A DNA stretch of 64,000 bases, taken from positions 1 through 64,000 of the forward strand of contig NZ_AULT01000023.1 in NCBI RefSeq assembly GCF_000422425.1. The letters are read 5' to 3'. This stretch comes from Oceanospirillum beijerinckii DSM 7166 (lineage in GTDB: Bacteria > Pseudomonadota > Gammaproteobacteria > Pseudomonadales > Halomonadaceae). Position 1 is the first letter of the stretch. Each line of letters begins with the position of its first letter. The notes under the pieces are model-generated. The model made no database searches and was not told the DNA's origin. It saw only the letters and a program-made list of their open reading frames with translations. The translations under genes were made by a program, and so were the position numbers. Shown one piece after another: positions 7,958-16,153 of the stretch.

Positions 7958-9196
7958 TTATTCAAACTGGAACACCAAGGGCAGTATCACTGCAACAGTC
8001 AGTGACCATACGGTATAAACAGGTAGATAGCGAGCCACAATAAACTCTAAACCGGGTAAACGCTCTCCTGCACGCAAGCACTTACCATACTGAAGCAGAA
8101 TCAAAATCAGGTGTACAAAAATAGTCAGATTGGCCCCTGTGACAACTAAACGATTCACCGTTAAACCAAACTCCAGCCAACGGAAGAGAATCGCAGACAG
8201 AGCGATAATATTCACGACCAAAGTGGCGGCTACCAGCAACACATTGATGTAATCCGATAGCTGAATACGACTCGCACGCTTCTTGCCCGAGATAGAAAAA
8301 ATAGTCAAAGCCAAAATCACCAGCAGCAAGCCGTTAAAAAGAATCAGAAACTCTCTATCTGTAAACGGATTTCTGCCCTGATAAAAGGTAGCCACTAGAT
8401 ACGCCAGAACGGTAATCAGAAACAGTGGCGAAAATACATTAGCCAACATAGGCGCAAAGCGACTCTGCCGTCCCTGCATACTATCAAACAGATAGGTTGC
8501 AACTACAGGGGCAGAGACCAGGCCTAATACCACCACGTAGTCCATGTACCACTCATCAATATCCAGATCGATCAGATTAAACAGCCCCAGAGTAATGGCT
8601 GTCAGCACCATGCCACCTAATAGGATCAACGCCGTATAGATCAGCATCTCACCGATATAGCGGATAAAATCCAGCCGGGCCTCAACAGTTTTCCAGTTAT
8701 CCGACATAAAGCTCGCAGCTAACAGACTTAACGCAAACAGGGGGAGGTGAATCAGCGCCATGGTGACCGAGTCAGACTGACTGCCATCAGGCAGCACCAA
8801 CAGATACGCAATGCAGCAGACAATACCTATAGCGACAACACTGCGCATTCTCCTGCGTGTTGCGGTGATCAAAAAATACATTGCGACAGCCACAATCGTA
8901 ATCAGAGGCACAAACCTGGGGTAATACCAATCATCCTCCACTGATAAAAAAGCTGGAATCTTGGTAAAGAACCCAGCCCCCAGGCAAAGTGCCACCAGAG
9001 CCGCAACTGAGATCTTTTGCGTTACAACAGCTGGTGAGAAGTTCAAGCGGGCATGCCAAACACGTAGAGTTTCAGAATCAGACTTTTGCGCAATAGCCTG
9101 TTCAAAGTCGGCTTCAAATTGTTCAGGATCAGCGCGGTAATGGCTTTCCAACACTTCCGGTTGATCCAGATTTTCCAAAACTGGATTATTTGACAT
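7958..9196 (-). CDS. Polytopic membrane protein of unknown function
   Basis: The protein is 412 residues. After a soluble acidic N-terminus of about 70 residues there are some 10 to 11 hydrophobic segments, starting with VAALVALCLGAGFF and ending with WSLTVAVILPLVFQF. The length and regular spacing of helices recall DUF4153-type proteins, but I cannot confirm this. No signal peptide or catalytic motif is visible. The ATG at 9194-9196 follows a weak AGAGCAGG. It stands alone, tandem to the rutR-like gene but 213 bp away. No function is assigned. Confidence 0.75.
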   Translation of the reverse strand: MSNNPVLENLDQPEVLESHYRADPEQFEADFEQAIAQKSDSETLRVWHARLNFSPAVVTQKISVAALVALCLGAGFFTKIPAFLSVEDDWYYPRFVPLITIVAVAMYFLITATRRRMRSVVAIGIVCCIAYLLVLPDGSQSDSVTMALIHLPLFALSLLAASFMSDNWKTVEARLDFIRYIGEMLIYTALILLGGMVLTAITLGLFNLIDLDIDEWYMDYVVVLGLVSAPVVATYLFDSMQGRQSRFAPMLANVFSPLFLITVLAYLVATFYQGRNPFTDREFLILFNGLLLVILALTIFSISGKKRASRIQLSDYINVLLVAATLVVNIIALSAILFRWLEFGLTVNRLVVTGANLTIFVHLILILLQYGKCLRAGERLPGLEFIVARYLPVYTVWSLTVAVILPLVFQFE

Positions 9197-9248
9197 CCTG
9201 CTCTTAACACCTCTTATAAGTACCCGGACATAAATATTCCAGTATTTG

Positions 9249-9265
9249 CCGACCGAAGCGGTCGG
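9249..9265. other. Small GC hairpin upstream of the membrane protein gene
   Basis: The arms CCGACC and GGTCGG are separated by 5 bases. It could be a leader hairpin of the minus-strand gene starting at 9196, or a remnant of a REP-type element (whose arms also contain CCGAC). No T tract follows. Confidence 0.35.
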
Positions 9266-9373
9266 AAAATACGGGCTTTATGTAGGGAAAAGTACTGTAT
9301 GCCTACTTAACACTGAACACACCTTACAACACTGAGTACATCCGTATAACAACAGCTTAGTACGTTAGACACT

Positions 9374-9730
9374 TTAATCTGAAAAGCATATTTTATTTTT
9401 GTCCAGATCTCTAACGTAGGCAGAGAAGCGAGTCCCTCGCTGATTAGGCTCCCCCTCACAGCTGCCGCCTAATTCAAGCGCCCTGGCATAAAGCCGTTTG
9501 ACTGCCTCAACAGAGCCAACACTAAAACCCACCATGGTGCCATTTCCATTGGTGGCAGGCTGTTCATCAAAGGGAATAGCAACCGAAAACGCAAAATCCT
9601 CACCCAGCCAATAGGTCATTCTTTCGCTTGGAGCAATCTTCTCAAACTTAGCATCTGCAAACAGCTCATCATAGAATTGAGCTGCCGCAGCCATATCGTT
9701 TGTCCCCACAACAAAGTAGTTCATTCTCAT
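9374..9730 (-). CDS. VOC-family (glyoxalase/bleomycin-resistance fold) protein
   Basis: A 118-residue single-domain protein with the paired beta-alpha-beta3 pattern of the vicinal oxygen chelate fold: MNYFVVGTNDMAAAAQFYDELF at the N-terminus, then MTYWLGEDFAFSVAIPF, and in the second half MVGFSVGSVEAVKRLYARALELGGSCEG and YVRDLDKNKICF. Members range from glyoxalases to dioxygenases and binding proteins, so the reaction cannot be named. It is a monocistronic gene upstream-adjacent to tetR/flavoprotein genes, with no sign of an operon link. Confidence 0.8.
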   Translation of the reverse strand: MRMNYFVVGTNDMAAAAQFYDELFADAKFEKIAPSERMTYWLGEDFAFSVAIPFDEQPATNGNGTMVGFSVGSVEAVKRLYARALELGGSCEGEPNQRGTRFSAYVRDLDKNKICFSD

Positions 9731-9797
9731 AGTCAGTCCCGGTTAATTTCAAGAGAGTTTGAAAAAGCGTTATTGAATAACCGACTATATCGCTCCT

Positions 9798-9820
9798 CTC
9801 CTGACAGGGTGTGTCAGGAG
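9798..9820. promoter_or_regulatory. Perfect inverted repeat between VOC gene and TetR gene
   Basis: Arms CTCCTGACA and TGTCAGGAG (9 bp, perfect) flank GGGTG, about 70 bp upstream of the VOC gene start. No T tract follows on either strand, so an operator or leader hairpin is more likely than a terminator. Confidence 0.45.
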
Positions 9821-9968
9821 TTGACATCATGAATGTGAACTGAGCAGACGTTTTTCACGCAACTGCTTGGATCACAGCTACACTCACTCAATCATACAAC
9901 CAGTACAACTCAGCCCTCTGAACAACAAGGATTACGGAAGTTCAAACAGACCTCATTTATCCGAAAAC

Positions 9969-10670
9969 TTAGACACTCTCAGGATAGCCATGGCGATGGA
10001 AAAAGCGGTCCAGCTCTTTCTGTTCGGGGTACTCACCAGTAAAGGTTTTTATATATTCAGGTATACGCTGCATCCGTACCGCCAGGGGTTCCTGAGTCTG
10101 CATTGAGATATAACCAATCTGGACCAGATAAAGGGTTCTGGCATGAACATCGGCTGCAATATCATTAAAACCGTAGCGTTTAAACATAGCAGTCAAGGCA
10201 TCCAGGCGCTGCTGATCGGCACTATGCACCTCTGCCAGAATCTCATTGGATTGCAGGGACCAGCTGCGAACTGCAAACTCAAAACGGGAATCAAACAACT
10301 CCTCATCCAGCCAGCAATCAAACACATTCAGGGTCGCTTCCGCCAATGAGTCCGCATAGGCTTCAGCCTGTTTGATAATATTGCCGGTATTGTTCTCTTT
10401 CCAGGTATGTACCAAAGCGGCTAGCAGGGCTTCGCGATCACTAAAAAACCAGTAAAAGCTGGTACGGGACAGGTTCAGTCGCTTGGACAGGGTGGCAATT
10501 TTTACATTCTCGACGCCAGACTCCAGCAGTATCTCTACTGCGGCTTTTAACCATACGTCCGGTGAACCGCGCCAGCCGCTTTCATTTGAGCTTGTCTTAG
10601 CTCCCTTCTTTGCGCCTGTTCTTGCACTTTTATTAGAGCTTGGCTTTGAGCTTAAGGATTGCTTGTTCAT
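9969..10670 (-). CDS. TetR-family regulator of the adjacent flavoprotein gene
   Basis: The 233-residue protein begins with a basic, Ser/Lys-rich tail of about 33 residues, followed by a TetR helix-turn-helix (VKIATLSKRLNLSRTSFYWFFSDREALLAALV, roughly residues 56-87) and a divergent all-helical ligand domain. It is transcribed away from the 689-residue NADH:flavin oxidoreductase gene, and the 253-bp gap holds a palindrome (10842-10860). I infer that it controls that gene, perhaps in response to a methylated amino acid. No ligand can be assigned from sequence. Confidence 0.82.
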   Translation of the reverse strand: MNKQSLSSKPSSNKSARTGAKKGAKTSSNESGWRGSPDVWLKAAVEILLESGVENVKIATLSKRLNLSRTSFYWFFSDREALLAALVHTWKENNTGNIIKQAEAYADSLAEATLNVFDCWLDEELFDSRFEFAVRSWSLQSNEILAEVHSADQQRLDALTAMFKRYGFNDIAADVHARTLYLVQIGYISMQTQEPLAVRMQRIPEYIKTFTGEYPEQKELDRFFHRHGYPESV

Positions 10671-10841
10671 TGATTCTTATCTACTGCAGATCAGGCTCCA
10701 CCATACCTTAATGTCATTCTGCAATCTATCCGCATCAGTTGCTACACAGCGCGATTCCCTCTGCATTCTTCTGTCTATTTGCGACAGATCTTGCCTGTTA
10801 ACGACAAGCCCTATCAATTTACGACACTACAATGTTCAATA

Positions 10842-10860
10842 ATGTCATTTAAATTGACAT
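10842..10860. promoter_or_regulatory. Putative TetR operator in the divergent promoter region
   Basis: A 19-bp inverted repeat with arms ATGTCA and TGACAT around an AT core (TTTAAAT). It lies 64 bp before the flavoprotein start and 172 bp before the tetR start. The site differs from the RutR-type operators. Confidence 0.55.
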
Positions 10861-10923
10861 ATCTGTACATTTATTTTTAAAGTCAGAAACAATACAGAAC
10901 AACAACTAACAGGAACCTGATTT

Positions 10924-12993
10924 ATGTCGAACGATCCGTTATTACAGCCCTATCAGCTAAAACATTTAACCCTGCGTAACCGCATTATTATGACCTCCCA
11001 CGAACCGGCGTACCCGGAAGACGGTATGCCGAAAGGTCGCTACCGCGCCTATCATGTGGAGCGGGCAAAAGGCGGTGTGGCGATGACCATGACAGCAGGT
11101 TCGGCCGCGGTATCGAAAGACAGCCCTCCGGTGTTTAACAATCTGTTGGTCTATAAAGATGAGGTAGTGCCCTGGATTAAGGATCTGACCGATGCCGTCC
11201 ATGAGGAAGGCGCGGCGATTATGATCCAGCTGACTCACCTGGGGCGTCGTACCCGTTGGGATAAGGGTGACTGGCTGCCAGTGGTGTCCCCATCCCATAA
11301 CCGCGAAGCGGCGCACCGTGCCTTCCCGAAGAAGATTGAAGACTGGGATATCGAGCGCATTATCAAAGACTATGCCGATGCCGCTGAGCGTATGAAAGCC
11401 GGGGGTATGGACGGTATCGAGCTACAGGCTTACGGTCACCTGATGGATCAGTTCTGGTCACCGCTGACCAATGACCTGGACGGCCCTTACGGTGGTTCGT
11501 TGGATAACCGTCTGCGCTTTACCTTTGATGTCCTGACCGAGATGCGTAAACGGGTGGGGCCGGACTTTATTATCGGCATGCGTTACACCGCCGATGAGAT
11601 GCTGGCTGGCGGTTTAAGCAAAGAGGAAGGCCTGGAGGTATCCCGTAAGCTGGAAGCCAGCGGTATGGTAGATTTCTTAAATGTGATTCGTGGTCATATC
11701 GATTCCGATCCGGGTCTGACCGATGTCATTCCGATTCAGGGTATGGCCAATAACCCGCATCTGGATTTTGCCGGTGAGATTCGTGCTGCGACTAATCTGC
11801 CCGTGTTCCATGCCGCTAAGATCCCCGATGTCGCCACGGCCCGTTATGCCGTGGACTCCGGCAAGGTGGATCTGGTAGGTATGACCCGTGCTCATATGAC
11901 CGATCCTCATATCGTGCAGAAGATTATCGAAAAACGCGAAGAAGAGATCCGCCCTTGTGTCGGTGCCAACTACTGTCTGGATCGTATCTATCAGGGTGGT
12001 CTGGCGTTCTGTATCCATAACCCGTCTACCGGACGAGAAGAAACACTCCCTCACCAGATCACTCCCGCTGAAACTAAGAAGAAAGTGGTCATTGTCGGTG
12101 CGGGCCCTGGTGGACTGGAAGCAGCCCGTGTTGCCGGTGAACGGGGTCATGATGTGGTGGTGTTTGAAGTGGCTGATAAGCCCGGCGGCCAGATTCTGCT
12201 GACCTCTCAAAGCGAACGCCGCAAAGAGATGATCTCCATTATCGATTGGCGTATGGCCCAGTGCGAACGCTTAAATGTGCGCTTTAAATTTAATACCTGG
12301 GCCGAAGCAGACACTATCGCTGAAGAAAAGCCTGATGTGGTGGTGATCGCCACCGGCGGCATGCCCCATACCGAAGTACTGGCGAAAGGTAATGAGCATG
12401 TGATCTCTGCCTGGGATATTATCTCTGGCGACGTTAAACCCGGTAACAATGTACTCATCTTTGATGATGCGGGTGATCACTCCGGCCTGCAGGCGGCAGA
12501 GGTTATCGCTAAGTCCGGTGCCAAGGTAGAGATTATGACGCCGGATCGTAGCTTTGCTCCTGAGGTGATGGCGATGAATCTGGTGCCCTATATGCGCACG
12601 CTACAATCGCTGGATACTACCTTTACCGTCACCTATCGCCTGCATGCGGTGGAGAAAGATACCAGCGTTGCGGATGATGGAAGCAGCTGTAATAAAAACA
12701 ATCTGAAAGCCTTTATCGGCAGTGATTACGGCGGTGTGGCCGAAGAGCGTTACTACGACCAGATTATTGTCAATCACGGCATTATCCCGCTGGATGACCT
12801 CTACTTTGAACTGAAACCAGATTCATCCAACCAAGGTGAACTGAGCCATGAGCAGCTGATCAAGGGAGAGGTGCAATCGGTCGTGCGCAATCCAGAAGGG
12901 CAATTCCAACTGTTTAGAATTGGTGATGCGGTGTCATCCCGAAATACCCATGCGGCTATTTTAGATGCCTTACGCTTAATGAAGGATATCTAA
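10924..12993 (+). CDS. NADH:flavin oxidoreductase, N-methylproline demethylase-like
   Basis: The 689-residue protein is built like dienoyl-CoA reductase and trimethylamine dehydrogenase: an old-yellow-enzyme FMN barrel (residues ~5-340), a cysteine cluster segment (~340-370), then a Rossmann module starting KKVVIVGAGPGGLEAARVAGERGHDVVVFE. The barrel shows HLGRRTRW and QFWSPLTNDLDGPYGGSLDNRLRF. Similarity to stachydrine-pathway N-methylproline demethylases is recalled, not computed. The Fe-S segment reads CVGANYC...C, where the second cysteine of the usual CxxCxxC is Ala. AGGAAC precedes the ATG. The flanking BCCT transporter and TetR gene fit uptake and demethylation of betaine-type compounds. 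Confidence 0.82.
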   Translation: MSNDPLLQPYQLKHLTLRNRIIMTSHEPAYPEDGMPKGRYRAYHVERAKGGVAMTMTAGSAAVSKDSPPVFNNLLVYKDEVVPWIKDLTDAVHEEGAAIMIQLTHLGRRTRWDKGDWLPVVSPSHNREAAHRAFPKKIEDWDIERIIKDYADAAERMKAGGMDGIELQAYGHLMDQFWSPLTNDLDGPYGGSLDNRLRFTFDVLTEMRKRVGPDFIIGMRYTADEMLAGGLSKEEGLEVSRKLEASGMVDFLNVIRGHIDSDPGLTDVIPIQGMANNPHLDFAGEIRAATNLPVFHAAKIPDVATARYAVDSGKVDLVGMTRAHMTDPHIVQKIIEKREEEIRPCVGANYCLDRIYQGGLAFCIHNPSTGREETLPHQITPAETKKKVVIVGAGPGGLEAARVAGERGHDVVVFEVADKPGGQILLTSQSERRKEMISIIDWRMAQCERLNVRFKFNTWAEADTIAEEKPDVVVIATGGMPHTEVLAKGNEHVISAWDIISGDVKPGNNVLIFDDAGDHSGLQAAEVIAKSGAKVEIMTPDRSFAPEVMAMNLVPYMRTLQSLDTTFTVTYRLHAVEKDTSVADDGSSCNKNNLKAFIGSDYGGVAEERYYDQIIVNHGIIPLDDLYFELKPDSSNQGELSHEQLIKGEVQSVVRNPEGQFQLFRIGDAVSSRNTHAAILDALRLMKDI

Positions 12994-13030
12994 GTTATAC
13001 CATTCCCGATAAGTTTCTTGATATAGGAAC

Positions 13031-13117
13031 AGGTTGGATAAGCGAAGCGCCATCCGACATTGGCTCCGGTGTCGGATGATTGTCGGAAGGCGCCTTGCGG
13101 CTTTTCCGACCTACAAA
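13031..13117. repeat. REP-type palindromic element, copy 1
   Basis: An 87-bp unit with outer arms GGTTGGATAAGCGAAGCGCC...GGCGCCTTGCGGCTTTTCC..., the common REP pattern in marine gammaproteobacteria (GGATAAGCG-AGCGCCATCCGAC). It lies between the demethylase and the BCCT gene. Similar copies are at 48273-48359, 48387-48474 and 54708-54797. Copies 1 and 4 also share the sequence following the palindrome, up to TTGGTnTTA. Confidence 0.85.
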
Positions 13118-13157
13118 AACTTATTTTGTTTGGTCTTAAACGATGCCGAACATAAAA

Positions 13158-13191
13158 ATCAGCCACAGTATCCGCAGATACTGTGGCTGAT
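13158..13191 (-). terminator. Terminator of the BCCT gene
   Basis: A perfect 15-bp stem (ATCAGCCACAGTATC with its complement, 4-base loop) lies 90 bp past the BCCT stop. On the minus strand it is followed by TTTTTA, as expected for a rho-independent terminator. Confidence 0.75.
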
Positions 13192-13280
13192 GATTGATGG
13201 CTGAGACAAAATACCTGCCGTTAATCAAATGCTCCGAAAGCAGATGACACAGCTAACGGTTTGTAAAGGCTTTTAGTTTG

Positions 13281-14837
13281 CTAAAGGCTTTTCACATCCT
13301 CTTTTACAGCCCGATACAGGCCATAGCACATCGCTAATACAACCATGGTAAACAGAAACCCGGTAGACAACGTTGCCGCTTGCAGCGACGCCAGCCCGCC
13401 CCCCAGTAACAGGGCGATTGCCACCAAGCCCTCAAAGGTACACCAGAAAACCCGTTGTGGCACAGGAGGGTTCATAATACCGCCCGCCGTAATGGTATCG
13501 ATCACCAGAGAGCCACTGTCTGATGAGGTGACAAAGAAAATCACAATCAGCACCAGAGAGACGGTAGAGACAATAAAGCTCATCGGCAATTGCTCTAACA
13601 ACATAAACAGCGACAGCTCAGGCGTCCAGTTAGTCACGGTCTCTTTAACACCGTCATAACCGGCTGCCATCTGCTCTAATGCAGTGCCGCCAAACACCGC
13701 CATCCACAGCAAACAGAAAATCGTCGGTACGATTAATACACAGACCATAAACTCACGAATGGTACGGCCTTTACTGATACGGGCGATAAACATACCCACA
13801 AAAGGCGACCATGCGATCCACCAGGCCCAGTAAAACGTGGTCCAACCGTGGAAAAAGCCGGTATCTTCACGCCCTACCGGATTAGAGAGTGGCAGCATAT
13901 AGCGCATATAATCCACCGCCCCCAGGGCAAAACGACTTAATACCTCACCGGTGGCTCCCACAAGCAGCACAAAGAGCAACAGCATGACCGCCATGACCAT
14001 ATTGATCTCACTTAAGCGCTTCACCCCGGCATCCAGGCCTGCGACAACAGAGACCAGAGCTATCGCAGTAATGCCGATAATTAAAGCCACTTTAAGACCA
14101 TCTGTCGCTTCGATACCAAACAGGTGAGACATACCCGCAGCTACCTGCTCAGCACCATAGCCCAGCGACGTAGCCAAACCGAAAATAGTGGCAAAGACAG
14201 CCAATATATCAATGAGATGGCCGGGGATACCCCATACTCTGTCCCCAAGAATCGGGAAAAAAGCCGATCTTAATGTCAGAGGCAAACCATGGTTGAAACA
14301 GAAATAAGCCAGTGCCAGCCCCACAATGGCATAAACAGCCCAGGCATGAAGCCCCCAGTGATAAACCGTTGCCGCCAGGGCCAGGCGCTCAGCATCAGCG
14401 CTTCCGGCTTCCATCCCTAAAGGTGGACTCAGAGTGTGGTTGACCGGCTCCAGTACCCCAAAGAACATCAGGCCAATACCGATACCCGCCGAGAACAGCA
14501 TCGCTAACCAACCGGGATAGCTAAACTCCGGCTTTGCATCTTGCCCACCGATACGAATCCGCCCCATTTTAGAGAAGGCAATATACAGGCTGAACAGCAC
14601 GAAAAAATTCATACTGATCACAAAAAACCAATCCAGCTGAGTGGTTAGCCAAGGGCGCAATGCACCAAAAAACTGTCCGGCTTGTTCTTGAAAGATTAAT
14701 GTTAATGCTACAAAGAGCACAATACATGCGGCAGATATGGGAAAGACCGCATTATGAATATCCAGGCCAAAAGGCTGGATATTATCCTGACCAACCTGAT
14801 AATCAGTCGATATGGTCAGGTTGTTTTTTTTACTCAT
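13281..14837 (-). CDS. BCCT-family betaine/choline/carnitine transporter
   Basis: A secondary transporter for quaternary amines in the inner membrane, sodium- or proton-coupled. The sequence has about 12 membrane segments and the family's tryptophan-rich motif TTFYWAWWIAWSPFVGMFIARIS, followed by KGRTIREF. PVNHTLSPPLG and ALEQMAAGYDG also match. The chosen start is ATG 14835-14837 (MSKKNN), with AGGG about 6 bases upstream; an earlier in-frame start at 14885 lacks a ribosome site. Length, about 518 residues, is normal without the long C-terminal osmosensor of BetP, so a catabolic or compatible-solute uptake role fits. It is convergent with the demethylase-like gene. Confidence 0.92.
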   Translation of the reverse strand: MSKKNNLTISTDYQVGQDNIQPFGLDIHNAVFPISAACIVLFVALTLIFQEQAGQFFGALRPWLTTQLDWFFVISMNFFVLFSLYIAFSKMGRIRIGGQDAKPEFSYPGWLAMLFSAGIGIGLMFFGVLEPVNHTLSPPLGMEAGSADAERLALAATVYHWGLHAWAVYAIVGLALAYFCFNHGLPLTLRSAFFPILGDRVWGIPGHLIDILAVFATIFGLATSLGYGAEQVAAGMSHLFGIEATDGLKVALIIGITAIALVSVVAGLDAGVKRLSEINMVMAVMLLLFVLLVGATGEVLSRFALGAVDYMRYMLPLSNPVGREDTGFFHGWTTFYWAWWIAWSPFVGMFIARISKGRTIREFMVCVLIVPTIFCLLWMAVFGGTALEQMAAGYDGVKETVTNWTPELSLFMLLEQLPMSFIVSTVSLVLIVIFFVTSSDSGSLVIDTITAGGIMNPPVPQRVFWCTFEGLVAIALLLGGGLASLQAATLSTGFLFTMVVLAMCYGLYRAVKEDVKSL

Positions 14838-15245
14838 AAAAACCCTGTTTGGTAATTTGCAATGAATTGCAACCGTCCTGAACAAGGGACCTGACTAAAT
14901 ACACGCATAAAGAGAAATTATATAGACAAGCCATTGTTAGGCGGCTTCTTCGTTATTCACTTTCTAAGTGAGTGATTTAACTATTTTATTATGGCCGGTG
15001 ATACAGGATTCCACAAGGCAGAGACACGATTCCCCGCTGAATACTGTTAGCCAATCTCAAACGATCACTTGTCATTCTTGATTGTTCATTGCTGGAAAGC
15101 CGATATGGGCTAAAGTAGAGAGACGCCTTGAGATTTCATAGCAACGGCCCCATAACCTGTCAAAAGGGTACAACAGCAGGTCTGAAAAAAGCACTGCGAC
15201 CTGCAGCATAGTCACCATCTCAATTTCGGTAATAAAGAGGTACAG
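14838..15245. other. Intergenic region without a recognisable gene
   Basis: 408 bp between the BCCT gene and the small monooxygenase gene. It must hold both divergent promoters. I see no RNA gene or clear operator. Two overlapping minus-strand frames here are shadows without ribosome sites. Confidence 0.4.
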
Positions 15246-15548
15246 ATGTTTATTGCAATGAATCGCTTCAAAATCAAACATGGCCACGAGCAGGATTTTA
15301 TCGAGATCTGGAAAGGCCGTGATTCCCATTTGAAAACCGTACCTGGCTTCAAAAGTTTTAACCTGCTGCAAGGCTCCAGTGAAGAGGAATATACCTTGTT
15401 TTCTTCCCATGCTACCTGGGAATCCCGCGAAGATTTTGAAAACTGGACGAAGTCAGAAGCCTTTAGGAAAGCCCATGCCAATGCAGGTGCTCGCAGAGAG
15501 ATCTATATGGGGCCGCCTCAGCTGGAATGCTTTGAGGCTGTAATATAG
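15246..15548 (+). CDS. Small ABM/IsdG-fold monooxygenase-like protein
   Basis: A 100-residue dimeric alpha/beta ferredoxin-like domain of the antibiotic biosynthesis monooxygenase type. FIAMNRFKIKHGHEQDFIEIWKGRD, VPGFKSFNLLQGS, YTLFSSHATWESREDFENWTKSEAFRKAHA follow the HmoA/IsdG pattern, including Asn6 and the His in the last helix region (AHA), which suggests heme degradation; this is inference from pattern. GAGG lies 6 bases before the ATG. No iron-regulation box was seen upstream. It appears monocistronic. Confidence 0.75.
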   Translation: MFIAMNRFKIKHGHEQDFIEIWKGRDSHLKTVPGFKSFNLLQGSSEEEYTLFSSHATWESREDFENWTKSEAFRKAHANAGARREIYMGPPQLECFEAVI

Positions 15549-16153
15549 CCCCAATCAAAGGCAAATCACTACCAAAGCAAAATAAAATACTCACCAACGC
15601 AAGGTGATCAGTAAATAGCGGCCTTGACTAAGCCGCTCAACTGACCATTACGACCAATAGCGTCCCATTATTGGATATAGCCTACCGACACGGGTCATAT
15701 CCTCCTTCATCTCTTACATAAAATTTCCTTCAATTGATTGATTTCACTTCAAATTCCTGACAATGCCTGCGTAAAATAGCAAAACGACCTCACGTTTGAG
15801 ATTCACGGTATTGATCTCAGCCAAAGGGAGCACTCTAACGTCATCATGACAGCGGTTTTCTTAAGCGCTAAAGACACAGCTTGTCACCTGAGAGTTGCAG
15901 TTTTTTTATTCAACTCCATAAAACTGCAAACTGGATACGGTTTTTCAGGTCGATATCATATTAAGCTAGTCACACGTAAACGAAGGTGTAACATGATGAG
16001 TCAGTATCAGCATGGCTTAACAGACAAACAGCATACAGGGAACGCATTGGTTAAAAGCCTGCAGGTTAAAAGCTTGAAGGTTAAAGGTACGCTGGTTAAA
16101 CACCCACTTTTGTTCAAAAGAACATCAGACGCTTGATAGTAGGAAAGAAACAG
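15549..16153. other. 600-bp intergenic region upstream of the fecR-domain gene
   Basis: No convincing gene. A 96-codon open frame (15846-16136) has no family resemblance; its last 48 codons from ATG 15995 could be read as a small protein but only because of a 15-bp repeat (16049-16108). Confidence 0.45.
16049..16108 (+). repeat. Four GGTTAAA direct repeats at exact 15-bp spacing
   Basis: GGTTAAA begins at 16049, 16064, 16079 and 16094. The first two 15-bp units differ at only 2 positions (GGTTAAAAGCCTGCA and GGTTAAAAGCTTGAA); later units keep only the core. The block ends about 45 bp before the fecR-domain gene start, so it may be an iterated protein-binding site. Read in frame it would encode VKSLQ-VKSLK-VKGTL-VKHPL. 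Confidence 0.6.

Noticed and set aside
13031-13117. REP element as the BCCT or demethylase terminator
   Set aside because: No T tract; the perfect hairpin at 13158-13191 is the better terminator and the same element recurs at unrelated places.
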